A stretch of DNA of 8,027 bases from Phycisphaerales bacterium (GCA_014879435.1 JACSSB010000307.1:1-8027), one strand, 5' to 3'; positions 1 to 6,799 are shown, counted from the stretch's first letter. Made by a program: numbers and translations. Notes: generated from the letters alone by a model not told the origin.

Positions 1-357
1 GGGGTTGGCCTGATCCGAGGCTGGGTTTGCCAAGCCAGCACCGTGGAGGTGCAGATCGACGGAGGGGCACGGCAACAGGTGGCCTACGGCACTACACGGG
101 AGGATACGGCCGCAAGCTGTGGCGATACTAACAACGGCTTCGGTTATACCTTCAACTGGAGCCGACTAGGTAATGGTACTCACACGCTGCAAGCTTTTGC
201 TGATAATGTGGAGTTCGCCAATGTCAGCTTCACGGTGACCACTTTGGGTGTGGAGTATCTGACCGGAGCCAGCGGAACCTATCTCCTGCCCAACTTTCCA
301 CAGACCGGTAGCAGCATCGCCCTCACTTGGTCTGAGCCTCATCAAAACTTCGTGATC
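1..357 (+). repeat. Tandem protein-coding module, copy 1
   Basis: First visible copy of the 119-residue module, in frame from base 1. It matches the copy at 451-807 at constant offset 450. There are exact nucleotide runs at 133-160 versus 583-610 and at 217-243 versus 667-693. Many of the remaining differences in the first 89 codons are silent third-position changes. The last 30 residues differ most. Confidence 0.85.
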
Positions 358-828
358 TCGGGCACTAGCCAACGCGCCGACCTTCAGTCGGCTGCGAGCG
401 TGCAATCTTCCGCTTATCTGGAAAGCCCACAACAGGGTTCCTTCGAAAGCGGAATTGGTTTGATCCGTGGCTGGGTCTGTCAGGCCAGCACTATAGAAGT
501 GCAGATCGATGGTGGGGCACGGCAACGAGTAGCCTACGGTACCACCCGAGAAGATACGGCGGCGACTTGCGGCGACACGAATAACGGCTTCGGTTATACC
601 TTCAACTGGAACCGATTGGGCAATGGCACGCATACCGTGCAAGCCTTCGCCGATAACGTGGAGTTTGCCAATGTCAGCTTCACGGTGACCACTCTAGGCG
701 TGGAGTACCTGACTGGAGTAGCTAAGCAATATGTTATGCCTAGTTTCCCGCAGTCTGGCAGTCAAGTCACCGTACGTTGGTCTGAGCCTCATCAGAATTT
801 CGTCATCGTCTCATTGAGTGGATCGTAG
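1..828 (+). CDS. Secreted/surface tandem-module protein, 3' end (5' end outside window)
   Basis: The reading frame is open from base 1, so the true start lies outside the window; the GTG at 43 is an internal valine. The visible 275 residues contain two copies of one module at 1-357 and 451-807 (119 aa each, period 150 aa). They are joined by a 31-residue linker rich in Ser, Gln and Ala, and the protein ends six residues after the second module. Each module starts with a GLIRGWVC segment, carries a second cysteine about 30 residues on (followed by GDTNNGFG), and ends with WSEPHQNFVI. The two invariant cysteines per copy suggest a disulfide and hence an exported protein. The copies match at about 100 of 119 residues by eye. 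I have seen such modules in large exported proteins of Competibacter/Thiotrichales-like bacteria. No catalytic motif is visible, and the function is unknown (possibly binding or adhesion). The 20-nt gap to the next gene allows co-transcription. Confidence 0.8.
   Translation, partial: GVGLIRGWVCQASTVEVQIDGGARQQVAYGTTREDTAASCGDTNNGFGYTFNWSRLGNGTHTLQAFADNVEFANVSFTVTTLGVEYLTGASGTYLLPNFPQTGSSIALTWSEPHQNFVISGTSQRADLQSAASVQSSAYLESPQQGSFESGIGLIRGWVCQASTIEVQIDGGARQRVAYGTTREDTAATCGDTNNGFGYTFNWNRLGNGTHTVQAFADNVEFANVSFTVTTLGVEYLTGVAKQYVMPSFPQSGSQVTVRWSEPHQNFVIVSLSGS
451..807 (+). repeat. Tandem protein-coding module, copy 2
   Basis: Second copy of the 119-residue module, offset 450 nt from the first. 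It keeps both cysteines, the GWVC and GDTNNGFG motifs and the closing WSEPHQNFVI. Divergence is concentrated in the C-terminal third (a stretch ending in FPQ-S/T-G and the following strand), which may be the variable face of the module. Confidence 0.85.
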
Positions 829-848
829 ATTGAAGTGAGGTAACGGCG

Positions 849-1355
849 ATGAGCAATGAGGAACGGCTTGCCCTGGTGACGCTCAACGGGTTGGATGACA
901 GTCGGCGCGCCCTGCTGGATCTGCTCGGTGGCATGCGGCGCACACTGCTGTTGTATACGCCTTTGGTACGGCCTGAGCTGTACGACGATTCCGATATCGT
1001 CGATGCCATTCGTCGGCAGGTCGTGGGTCAACCCAAATCGCGGCTGCATCTGATCTTGCCATCGGCTCGGGAATGGCGTAGCGATTGCCCCCGGCTGATG
1101 CGCTTGAGCGAACGTCTGAGCAGTGCGCTGGTGCTGCGTACACCGAATCGCTCGGAAATTCCAGATCGGCCGGAATTAGGTCAGGCTTTCGTCATCGCCG
1201 ATGAGCGGGTGTTACTGCGTTTCAGCGACCCACGCCGCCTAATTGGCGGTTACGAACCGCAACCCAGCGAGCGCCTGAAGGAACTGCTGGAGCTGTTTCG
1301 CTTGATCTGGGAGCGATCACAGCCCGATCCTGAATTGAGTCGGCTGGGGATCTAG
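849..1355 (+). CDS. DUF7931-type protein of unknown function
   Basis: A 168-residue soluble protein with no signal peptide or membrane segment. The ATG at 849 is chosen because GAGG at 837-840 sits 8 nt upstream. The order of elements is an N-terminal helix followed by a TLLLYTPLVRPELYDD segment, a basic strand RLHLILPS, an LSERLSSALVLRTP segment, a strand with FVIADERVLLRF, and a C-terminal helix with an F-x-x-I-W-E-R motif. This pattern matches what I know as DUF7931, a phospholipase-D-like fold in gammaproteobacteria that also occurs fused to GNAT acetyltransferases. Here it stands alone. The HKD catalytic motif of true phospholipases is absent, so enzymatic activity is doubtful. It lies 20 nt after the module protein, and its stop codon overlaps that of the convergent nudF. 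The family assignment is from memory and fairly confident; the function is unknown. Confidence 0.7.
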   Translation: MSNEERLALVTLNGLDDSRRALLDLLGGMRRTLLLYTPLVRPELYDDSDIVDAIRRQVVGQPKSRLHLILPSAREWRSDCPRLMRLSERLSSALVLRTPNRSEIPDRPELGQAFVIADERVLLRFSDPRRLIGGYEPQPSERLKELLELFRLIWERSQPDPELSRLGI

Positions 1356-1969
1356 GTCGGCAGTGCCAGTCCCCAGCGCTCCAGCAGTTTTGATCGATTC
1401 AGCTCCAGCCACTGCAAGGCAATGATCGGTGCCGCCGAATTGATGCGGCCGGAGTGCAGCAATTCTAGTGCTTCGGTGCGGGATACGAGGTGTAACCAGA
1501 TATCCTCATGTTCGGCGGCAATTCCTCGGGTACCGGGAGCTAGATTCGTGGTATTCACCCGACCACAGAACAGGGTAATGCTTTCCGAGGTGCCACCGGG
1601 GCTGACCAGATAATGGCAAATCGGTATCAGATCCAACAGCTCACAACCGGCTTCTTCGGCTGTTTCGCGCCGTGCCACCTCTTCTGAGGTCTCGGTGGGT
1701 TTGTCCATGATGCCAGCGACAATCTCCAGCAGCCAAGGACCGCCGGGGAATTCCAGTGCCCCTACCCGAAATTGCTCCAACAGCACCACCCGGTCGCGTT
1801 CCGGGTCGAACAACAGGACCGCGACCGCGTGGCCGCGTTCCAGGCACTCGCGGATGATTTCCGGGCTCCAGCCACCGGTAAACAGCTCATGTCGTAGGCG
1901 ATATTTCTCCATGCGGAAAAAGCCGCGATAGCAAAGAGTCTTGTCAACGATTGCAAATTGGTGGTCCAT
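1352..1969 (-). CDS. nudF: ADP-ribose pyrophosphatase (Nudix hydrolase, NudF type)
   Basis: A cytoplasmic enzyme that would hydrolyse ADP-ribose to AMP and ribose 5-phosphate, clearing a reactive NAD-derived metabolite. The ATG at 1969 gives 205 residues, near the about 209 of E. coli NudF, and the product begins MDHQFAIVDK. The frame stays open to a GTG at 2011, but those extra codons do not look like the family. Family marks in order are: LCYRGFFRMEKYRLRH (residues 12-27), ERGHAVAVLLFDP (44-56), EQFRVGAL (65-72), PWLLEIVAG (78-86), the Nudix box from Gly86 to Gly108 with RETAEEAG at 101-108, SPGGTSES (123-130), and GIAAEHEDI (149-157), where the catalytic loop lies. The Nudix box has Gx6E instead of the usual Gx5E spacing. 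The gene is divergent from the lipoprotein gene and convergent with the gene to its left. No strong ribosome binding site is visible. Confidence 0.92.
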   Translation of the reverse strand: MDHQFAIVDKTLCYRGFFRMEKYRLRHELFTGGWSPEIIRECLERGHAVAVLLFDPERDRVVLLEQFRVGALEFPGGPWLLEIVAGIMDKPTETSEEVARRETAEEAGCELLDLIPICHYLVSPGGTSESITLFCGRVNTTNLAPGTRGIAAEHEDIWLHLVSRTEALELLHSGRINSAAPIIALQWLELNRSKLLERWGLALPT

Positions 1970-1980
1970 AGCAGATCCCG

Positions 1981-2016
1981 CACGGGTGAAGAGAGTGGAT
2001 AAAATCGCCACCCGTG
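1981..2016. promoter_or_regulatory. Perfect 8-bp inverted repeat in the divergent nudF/lipoprotein gap
   Basis: CACGGGTG at 1981-1988 and its exact reverse complement CACCCGTG at 2009-2016 are separated by 20 nt. Both lie inside the 79-nt gap between two divergent starts (1969 minus, 2049 plus). The AT-rich GATAAAAT lies between the arms. This could be a paired operator covering both promoters, or a leader hairpin. I cannot identify a regulator from the sequence. Confidence 0.4.
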
Positions 2017-2048
2017 ATCAATCGATAACAGCGAGTAGAGATATCCGA

Positions 2049-2531
2049 ATGGAAATGATAACCCAATACCGTGGCCGATTAGGGTTCTGGGTCGTGCTCC
2101 TACTGATGACAGCCTGCTCAGGTCCGGCTGATTCCCCCGAGACTGAAATTCGCCAATTCATCGCCCGTGCCCAAACGGCGGCTGAGGAACGCAACATAGG
2201 CGATCTGCGCACTGTGATCGCAGACAACTATAGCGATTCCGAGGGGCGCGACCACAAGGCGGTGGAGCAACTGATGCGCTTGTATATTCTGCGCAATCAA
2301 TCCGTACATCTGTTTGTTCGTATTCGCGATATCGTCCTGACTGGGCCGGATCATGCCATGGCCAGCATCGCGGTGGCGATGGCCGCTCGACCGATGAACA
2401 GCGCCGATCAATTGATCGATCTCAACGCCGATCTGTACCGCTTTGATCTTGAACTAACCCGCCAAGCTAAGAACGATTGGCGGGTTTTGCGTGCCTCGTG
2501 GGAGCGGGCCAAGCTGGATGATTTTTGGTAA
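2049..2531 (+). CDS. Small lipoprotein, possibly NTF2-like fold
   Basis: A 160-residue predicted lipoprotein. The ATG at 2049 is chosen over an in-frame upstream codon at 1941 because it starts a compact lipoprotein signal: Arg8 and Arg10, hydrophobic residues 11-20, then MTAC with Cys23 as the lipidated residue. AGAGAT at 2036-2041 is a usable ribosome binding site. Ser at +2 argues for outer-membrane sorting by Lol. The mature part has helices (residues 31-85), the segment VHLFVRIRDIVLTG, a strand SIAVAMAA, and a final pair of strands with LYRFDLEL and WRVLRASWERA. This order resembles an NTF2/SnoaL-like alpha+beta domain, but no active-site residues stand out. It is divergent from nudF and convergent with mtfA 12 nt away. 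The lipoprotein call is solid; the fold is tentative and the role unknown. Confidence 0.8.
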   Translation: MEMITQYRGRLGFWVVLLLMTACSGPADSPETEIRQFIARAQTAAEERNIGDLRTVIADNYSDSEGRDHKAVEQLMRLYILRNQSVHLFVRIRDIVLTGPDHAMASIAVAMAARPMNSADQLIDLNADLYRFDLELTRQAKNDWRVLRASWERAKLDDFW

Positions 2532-2541
2532 TCGAGGCGCT

Positions 2542-2563
2542 CGCTAGCTGTGATGAGCTAGCG
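2542..2563. terminator. Stem-loop at the convergent gene ends (possible weak bidirectional terminator)
   Basis: CGCTAGCT at 2542-2549 pairs perfectly with AGCTAGCG at 2556-2563 around a 6-nt loop. It starts 10 nt after the lipoprotein stop and covers the stop codon and last codons of mtfA. No T-run follows on either strand, so it is not a canonical intrinsic terminator; it may only protect 3' ends. Confidence 0.4.
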
Positions 2564-3308
2564 GATCTTGCCGATAGAAGGCTCGAAGCTGCTGGTAAAC
2601 GTCTGGATAGGCTTCGATAACCCGTTCGGGCGTTGTGAAAAAGGCTTCGCTGATCACCGCGAAAAATTCGCCAGGACTGTCGGCGGCGTAGGGGTCCACC
2701 GCTGTCGGCCGACCCCAGTCTACTTCCTGGCATAAATGCTGATACGCATCGTTGAAGATCTGGCTCCAATCCTGTACTGCCATGTCGCGGTGTAAGGGGG
2801 GCAGGCCGTTAACCCTGCCGGTCAGCATATCCAGCTTATGAGCCATTTCATGGATCACGACGTTATGACCCGATTCGGTGGTGCTGGCCGCGACATTGGC
2901 CCAGGACAGGATCACTGGCCCGCGTTCCCAGGCTTCGCCGATCAGCGGCCGATGGATGTTGTGGACCAAGCCATTTGAGTCCGTGTATTCGTGGCGGGCG
3001 AGAAAGCCTTCTGGATAGAGAATGATCGAACTCCAGTCTCGATAATAGTCTAATCCGAGGTTGAGAATCGGTAGGCAGGCTTGGACGGCGATGCGTGGTC
3101 CCATCTCGGGTGCTAGCTCCAAACCGCCCGCCGGTTCCAGCGCTTTTTGTTGCAGAAACAGCGTTGCCAGACTGCGTAGCCGTTCTCGGTCTGGCGGATG
3201 CAAACGAGCAATCAACGGTAGCGCTGCCATGGCCGATTGCCATGCGGCTGCTGGAATTTGAGGCTGCCCCAGTCGGTGGCGAAGCCAGTTTCGTAACAGG
3301 GTGAACAT
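2544..3308 (-). CDS. mtfA: MtfA-type zinc peptidase (M90 family)
   Basis: A 254-residue cytoplasmic metallopeptidase of the MtfA family (E. coli MtfA is 265 aa). In enterobacteria MtfA binds the repressor Mlc/DgsA and so affects glucose PTS expression; it also has aminopeptidase activity. Visible marks are HEMAH at residues 153-157 followed by KLDMLTGRVNG; Tyr207 in DPYAAD and Glu214 in GEFF, which align with the E. coli Tyr205 and third zinc ligand Glu212; and an upstream WSSIILYPEGF segment. All key residues are present, so the enzyme should be active. Whether it targets Mlc here is unknown, since no PTS gene is in view. The ATG at 3308 matches the usual basic, Trp-containing N terminus, although no clear ribosome binding site precedes it. 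It lies 45 nt downstream of the small membrane protein gene on the same strand and is probably co-transcribed with it. Confidence 0.92.
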   Translation of the reverse strand: MFTLLRNWLRHRLGQPQIPAAAWQSAMAALPLIARLHPPDRERLRSLATLFLQQKALEPAGGLELAPEMGPRIAVQACLPILNLGLDYYRDWSSIILYPEGFLARHEYTDSNGLVHNIHRPLIGEAWERGPVILSWANVAASTTESGHNVVIHEMAHKLDMLTGRVNGLPPLHRDMAVQDWSQIFNDAYQHLCQEVDWGRPTAVDPYAADSPGEFFAVISEAFFTTPERVIEAYPDVYQQLRAFYRQDPLAHHS

Positions 3309-3353
3309 GAGAGGGTTGGCTAGTATCGCGTGGATTTCAGCGTGAGACTTCGT

Positions 3354-3596
3354 TTAATCCTTGTCCGCCCCATGCGTCTTGGTGGTTTGCATCCGCGCCA
3401 GATAGCGGTCTGACCAGCGCGCCAGTGCATAAATGGGGTAGCCAATCACCATCACGGCCAGCAGGATGCAAATGCTCAGAGCGACGACCTTGGGTAGCCG
3501 TGGCCACCAGACATTGATGAAGTATATCAGCGCCCAGATCAGCGAACCGGTGATGCCAAGGGCAAGCAAGAAAGCCAAGATATCGCTACGTTGCAT
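3354..3596 (-). CDS. Small two-helix membrane protein, unknown function
   Basis: An 80-residue protein starting at ATG 3596, with GGAA 6 nt upstream as a modest ribosome binding site. Two hydrophobic helices are clear, about residues 8-28 (ILAFLLALGITGSLIWALIY) and 38-60 (VALSICILLAVMVIGYPIY), separated by a short VWWPRLPK turn. The C-terminal tail of about 18 residues is basic to mixed. By the positive-inside rule, the turn and tail charges do not settle the topology firmly. It probably forms an operon with mtfA, 45 nt downstream. I do not recognise the family. The composition and hydrophobic pattern look like a genuine small inner-membrane protein and not a chance frame. Confidence 0.7.
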   Translation of the reverse strand: MQRSDILAFLLALGITGSLIWALIYFINVWWPRLPKVVALSICILLAVMVIGYPIYALARWSDRYLARMQTTKTHGADKD

Positions 3597-3772
3597 GAGG
3601 TGTTCCGTTTAAACACCGTCGTCGTGTACCTGATAACGGTCAATGAGGCAGGAAATATTGTGATGCTGTACTGGAGAACCCTCACTGCACACTAGGAATA
3701 ATGCTGTTATGCTTGATTGAGGGCGCACTGGTTGGTTTCAACTCAATAAATCCTCCCTGGATTCTTAGGCAT

Positions 3773-3803
3773 TTCCATGAACAAGTAATGACGGATCATG
3801 GAA
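3773..3803. promoter_or_regulatory. 8-bp inverted repeat, 15-nt spacer
   Basis: TTCCATGA at 3773-3780 is the exact reverse complement of TCATGGAA at 3796-3803. It lies in the divergent gap about 210 nt before the sensor start. It may be an operator or chance; nothing else supports a role. Confidence 0.3.
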
Positions 3804-3824
3804 TCGCATAAGTCAGTATGCGTT

Positions 3825-3840
3825 CCAGGCTTAAGCCTGG
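3825..3840. promoter_or_regulatory. Perfect 16-bp palindrome
   Basis: CCAGGCTTAAGCCTGG is a perfect 16-bp palindrome with no spacer, in the divergent gap about 170 nt before the sensor start. As DNA it resembles a site for a dimeric regulator. As RNA it could form a 6-bp G+C-rich stem with a TTAA loop, followed by CAATCTTT, a poor terminator tail. An operator is the more likely reading. Confidence 0.4.
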
Positions 3841-4012
3841 CAATCTTTACATAGGTTTCTGATCGCTACGTGATCTCGGATACTCTTGCCGGATCGACCC
3901 AAAAATGGAGCAAAACAGGGGCAAAGCGGCGCCGATTGCCCAAAGTCATGGAGTTATCCTCATCACCAGAGGACATCGGTCGTGGCAGATCAGGCATTGG
4001 TGTTGAATGTGA

Positions 4013-6589
4013 ATGGGCATATCACGATCGTTATTCTTAACACTCATCTATGCGTTGACTGCGGCGTTCTGGATTTTCGGGTCTGATCAGCTTGTCCTAT
4101 GGCTGGGCGTCGATCCGCTGGTATTGACCCGCATTCAAACCGCCAAGGCCTGGATCTTCGTGGGGGTAACGGCCCTGCTGTTGTATATGCTCATCCGCCG
4201 TTTCGAAACCGAACCAGACACGGTTGCCAGCCGGAAGATACTCCCGATCCCTACCATTCCTTGGACCGTCTGGATGCTGGTGGTCGTGCTGATCGTCTTG
4301 GTCATGGTGACCTATCTGCTGGATGCGCTGGTCTACCACGAAATGATCGAGAATCTTGGCTACGAGAAGCTCCCTCACGTTCGACAGCTCGTATTGTGGG
4401 TCGGATTCGTGCTGTTGTTCGTGCTGGCTTCCAGCATCGCCGGGGTTGTACTGTGGTGGCAGAATGCTAGATCACGCTTTGAGCTGGAGCGTCTGCGTGG
4501 TGAACTTGAGCACACCCATCTCAAATACCGGTACGAGCAGCTCGCCCAGCAATCGTTAGATGTCGTGCTCCTGTTGACCGAGGATGGCTTGATCGTCGAA
4601 GCCAACGATCAGGTATGGAATTACTACGGTTATCATCCAGAGGAACTGAAGGGGCGGCACATCAGCGTGCTGCGCACATCGGCCTACCAGGATGCAGTGC
4701 GGCAAGATTACCACCGGGTGACTCGGACCGGTGGCGTATTGTTTGAAGTCCTGCACCAGCGGCGAAATGGCAGCACCTTTCCGGTCGAAGTCAGCGCCCG
4801 CCCGCTGATGAGCCAGGGAAAGCGTTATTTTCAGTCCGTGGTGCGCGATATTTCCGAACGCAAGCAGACAGAAGCCGCGTTGGCTGAGCGCGAACGCCGT
4901 TTTCGCGGTACTTTCGAGCAAGCGGCGGTTGGTATTGCCCATGTCGCGCCCGATGGGCACTGGCTGCGAGTCAATGATCGGCTCTGTACGATTGTGGGCT
5001 ATCCGCGTTTGGAGTTGCTGCAAAAGACCTTTCAGGACATCACCCATCCTGATGATTTGGACAAGGATCTGTATTTGAAGCATCAGATTTTGTCCGGGCA
5101 GATCCAAACTTTTTCGATCGAGAAACGCTACCTGCGTAAGGATGGCTCGGTGGTGTGGAGCGAGCTCACGGTATCTCTGGTGCGGGAAGCCTCAGGGCGA
5201 CCGGAATACTTCATCAGCATATTGGACGATATCAGCAGCCGTAAATTGGCAGAACAGCGCCTAGCGCGGAGTACCCGCTTTTACGCGGCGCTCAGTTTGA
5301 CCAATCAAACCATTCTCCATAACGGCGCGACGGATCAGTTGTACGAGGAAATATGCCGCATTGCAGTCAAGTGCGGTGGCCTTAAGGGTGCTTGGGTTGG
5401 TTTGTGCGATCCACACACGCAGGAATTGCGTGTAGTAGCGGCTTATGGCGAACTGCGTGGGCCGCTGACACCGCTGGAAACACCCTTTGAATCGAGCACC
5501 GCTCTGCCATACCGGCCCGCAAAAGTCGTGCTGGTTGGTGGTACGCACTGGATTGGCAACGATCTGTTCTACGAATGTGGCGCAGAGGCGCCTGAATGGC
5601 AAATCCTGATGGCTACCGCTGGAGTACGGTCCTATGCGGTATTTCCTTTGAAGCGAGCCGGTGAGGTGGTGGGAGTATTCAATCTGTTTGCCTCCGAGCC
5701 AGACTTTTTCGATCTGGAGCTGACGGGACTACTGGATCAAATGGTTGCCGATGTGTCCTTTGCGCTGGACGGTTTTGAGCGCGAACGCCAGCGTCAGCAG
5801 GTGGAAGCCGCATTGCGGGACAGTGAGAGCCGTTACCGTTTGCTATTTGAGGCGCACCCAGTGCCGATGTGCGTGTACGACGTGGAGACACTGCGGTTTC
5901 TGGCCGTCAACGATGCGGCTATCGATCACTACGGCTACAGTTACCGTGAATTTCTGGCAATGACGATTGCCGATATCCGACCTCCTGAGGATGTGCCATG
6001 GTTGTTGGAACACATCGCTCGGGTCAAGGAGGGGTTGGCGCGGGCCAATGCACGCCGGCATCGCAAGAAAGACGGTACGCTGATCGATGTCGAGATCGTT
6101 TCCCATACGCTCGATTGGGGGGGACGCCGGGCTAAGATGGTCATGGCGCACGATATCACCACGCAGTTGCGGGCCGAGCGGGAACTGTTGTTGGCGGCGG
6201 CAGTTTATGAGCAAAGTGCTGAAGGCATTTTGATCAGCAATGCCGAAAACCGCATTATCTCCGTCAATCGCACCTTCACCCGAGTTACGGGTTATTCACT
6301 GGAAGAAGCACGAGGACGCTCTCCCAGCATGTTGGCTTCTGGTCGGCATAGCCAAGAGTTTTATGCGGCGATGCGGGCTGAGTTAGAACAGACCGGCCAT
6401 TGGCAGGGAGAGATCTGGAACCGACGCAAGAACGGTGAAATCTACCCTGAATGGCTGGGAATCACTCTGCTGCGCGATGCCGAAGGTCAGATCGTTAATT
6501 ACGTGGGTATCTTTAACGATATCAGCACGATTAGGGACAACGAAGAACGATATGGTATACGCGCCTCCAGGTCCGCTCCCAGGATCTGA
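4013..6589 (+). CDS. Membrane PAS-PAS-GAF-PAS-PAS sensor, probably 3'-truncated
   Basis: An 858-residue multi-domain sensor. The ATG at 4013 directly follows an in-frame TGA and gives the usual N terminus of this class (SDQLVLWLGVDP, then LTRIQTAKAWIFVGVTALLLY). Membrane helices lie at about 7-31, 44-62, 84-107 and 125-149, followed by a coiled segment (about 151-180). Domains are PAS1 (about 175-285, ending VVRDISERKQTE), PAS2 (293-415, with HPDD at 345-348 and ILDDISSRKLAE), GAF (420-590), PAS3 (600-720) and PAS4 (725-845, with HWQGEIWNRRKNGEIYPEW). The last PAS type normally leads into GGDEF/EAL or a histidine kinase, but here the protein ends 13 residues later (YGIRASRSAPRI). No GGDEF, EAL, HisKA or ATPase motif is present in any frame before the next gene. 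It is either a decayed sensor or a stand-alone sensory protein; truncation is favoured. Confidence 0.82.
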   Translation: MGISRSLFLTLIYALTAAFWIFGSDQLVLWLGVDPLVLTRIQTAKAWIFVGVTALLLYMLIRRFETEPDTVASRKILPIPTIPWTVWMLVVVLIVLVMVTYLLDALVYHEMIENLGYEKLPHVRQLVLWVGFVLLFVLASSIAGVVLWWQNARSRFELERLRGELEHTHLKYRYEQLAQQSLDVVLLLTEDGLIVEANDQVWNYYGYHPEELKGRHISVLRTSAYQDAVRQDYHRVTRTGGVLFEVLHQRRNGSTFPVEVSARPLMSQGKRYFQSVVRDISERKQTEAALAERERRFRGTFEQAAVGIAHVAPDGHWLRVNDRLCTIVGYPRLELLQKTFQDITHPDDLDKDLYLKHQILSGQIQTFSIEKRYLRKDGSVVWSELTVSLVREASGRPEYFISILDDISSRKLAEQRLARSTRFYAALSLTNQTILHNGATDQLYEEICRIAVKCGGLKGAWVGLCDPHTQELRVVAAYGELRGPLTPLETPFESSTALPYRPAKVVLVGGTHWIGNDLFYECGAEAPEWQILMATAGVRSYAVFPLKRAGEVVGVFNLFASEPDFFDLELTGLLDQMVADVSFALDGFERERQRQQVEAALRDSESRYRLLFEAHPVPMCVYDVETLRFLAVNDAAIDHYGYSYREFLAMTIADIRPPEDVPWLLEHIARVKEGLARANARRHRKKDGTLIDVEIVSHTLDWGGRRAKMVMAHDITTQLRAERELLLAAAVYEQSAEGILISNAENRIISVNRTFTRVTGYSLEEARGRSPSMLASGRHSQEFYAAMRAELEQTGHWQGEIWNRRKNGEIYPEWLGITLLRDAEGQIVNYVGIFNDISTIRDNEERYGIRASRSAPRI

Positions 6590-6799
6590 GCCGCATCAGT
6601 AGCAAGCCGTTTCCAATCAGCCATTTCAGCTTTCTGGGCCACCACCCCGGTTCAAGCTGGACCGTTACAGTGGTTCGAGATGACTGGCTTTATTCGTTTG
6701 ATTAGGGATTGATGGTAAAAATTATTTAAAATCAAATTATTAATAGCATGGCGTGCAATTTGCTGATTGGGTGAACACCACCGAAAGATTTCCGCGTGG

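Larger units (their letters stand above)
3597..4012. other. Gene-free intergenic region between divergent genes
   Basis: This 416-nt gap separates the minus-strand small membrane protein/mtfA unit from the plus-strand sensor gene, so it should hold both promoters. I see two inverted repeats (listed separately) and no convincing gene. The short open frame at 3886-4086 runs into the sensor gene and is not protein-like. I found no -35/-10 pair good enough to call: TTTACA at 3846-3851 lacks a well-spaced -10. Confidence 0.6.

Noticed and set aside
166..642. 158-residue minus-strand frame in the module gene
   Set aside because: It mirrors the tandem repeat on the opposite strand; the plus frame shows silent-site divergence and conserved cysteines typical of real coding.
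1970..2011. GTG start at 2011 for nudF
   Set aside because: The extra 14 residues do not resemble the NudF N terminus; the ATG at 1969 gives the usual family length.
1941..2048. Longer N terminus for the lipoprotein
   Set aside because: It would overlap the nudF start and bury the lipoprotein signal 36 residues inside; the ATG at 2049 gives a normal signal peptide.
3825..3860. Intrinsic terminator at the 16-bp palindrome
   Set aside because: The following CAATCTTTACAT is a weak T-tract, and no plus-strand gene ends just upstream; an operator fits better.
3886..4086. 66-residue plus-strand open frame before the sensor gene
   Set aside because: Not protein-like, without a good ribosome binding site, and it runs 74 nt into the sensor gene in another frame.
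6499..6624. 41-residue minus-strand frame starting MADWKRLATDAAQIL
   Set aside because: It looks somewhat protein-like, but it is short, has no ribosome binding site or family match, and mostly overlaps the PAS4-coding strand; it could be a remnant but cannot be supported.
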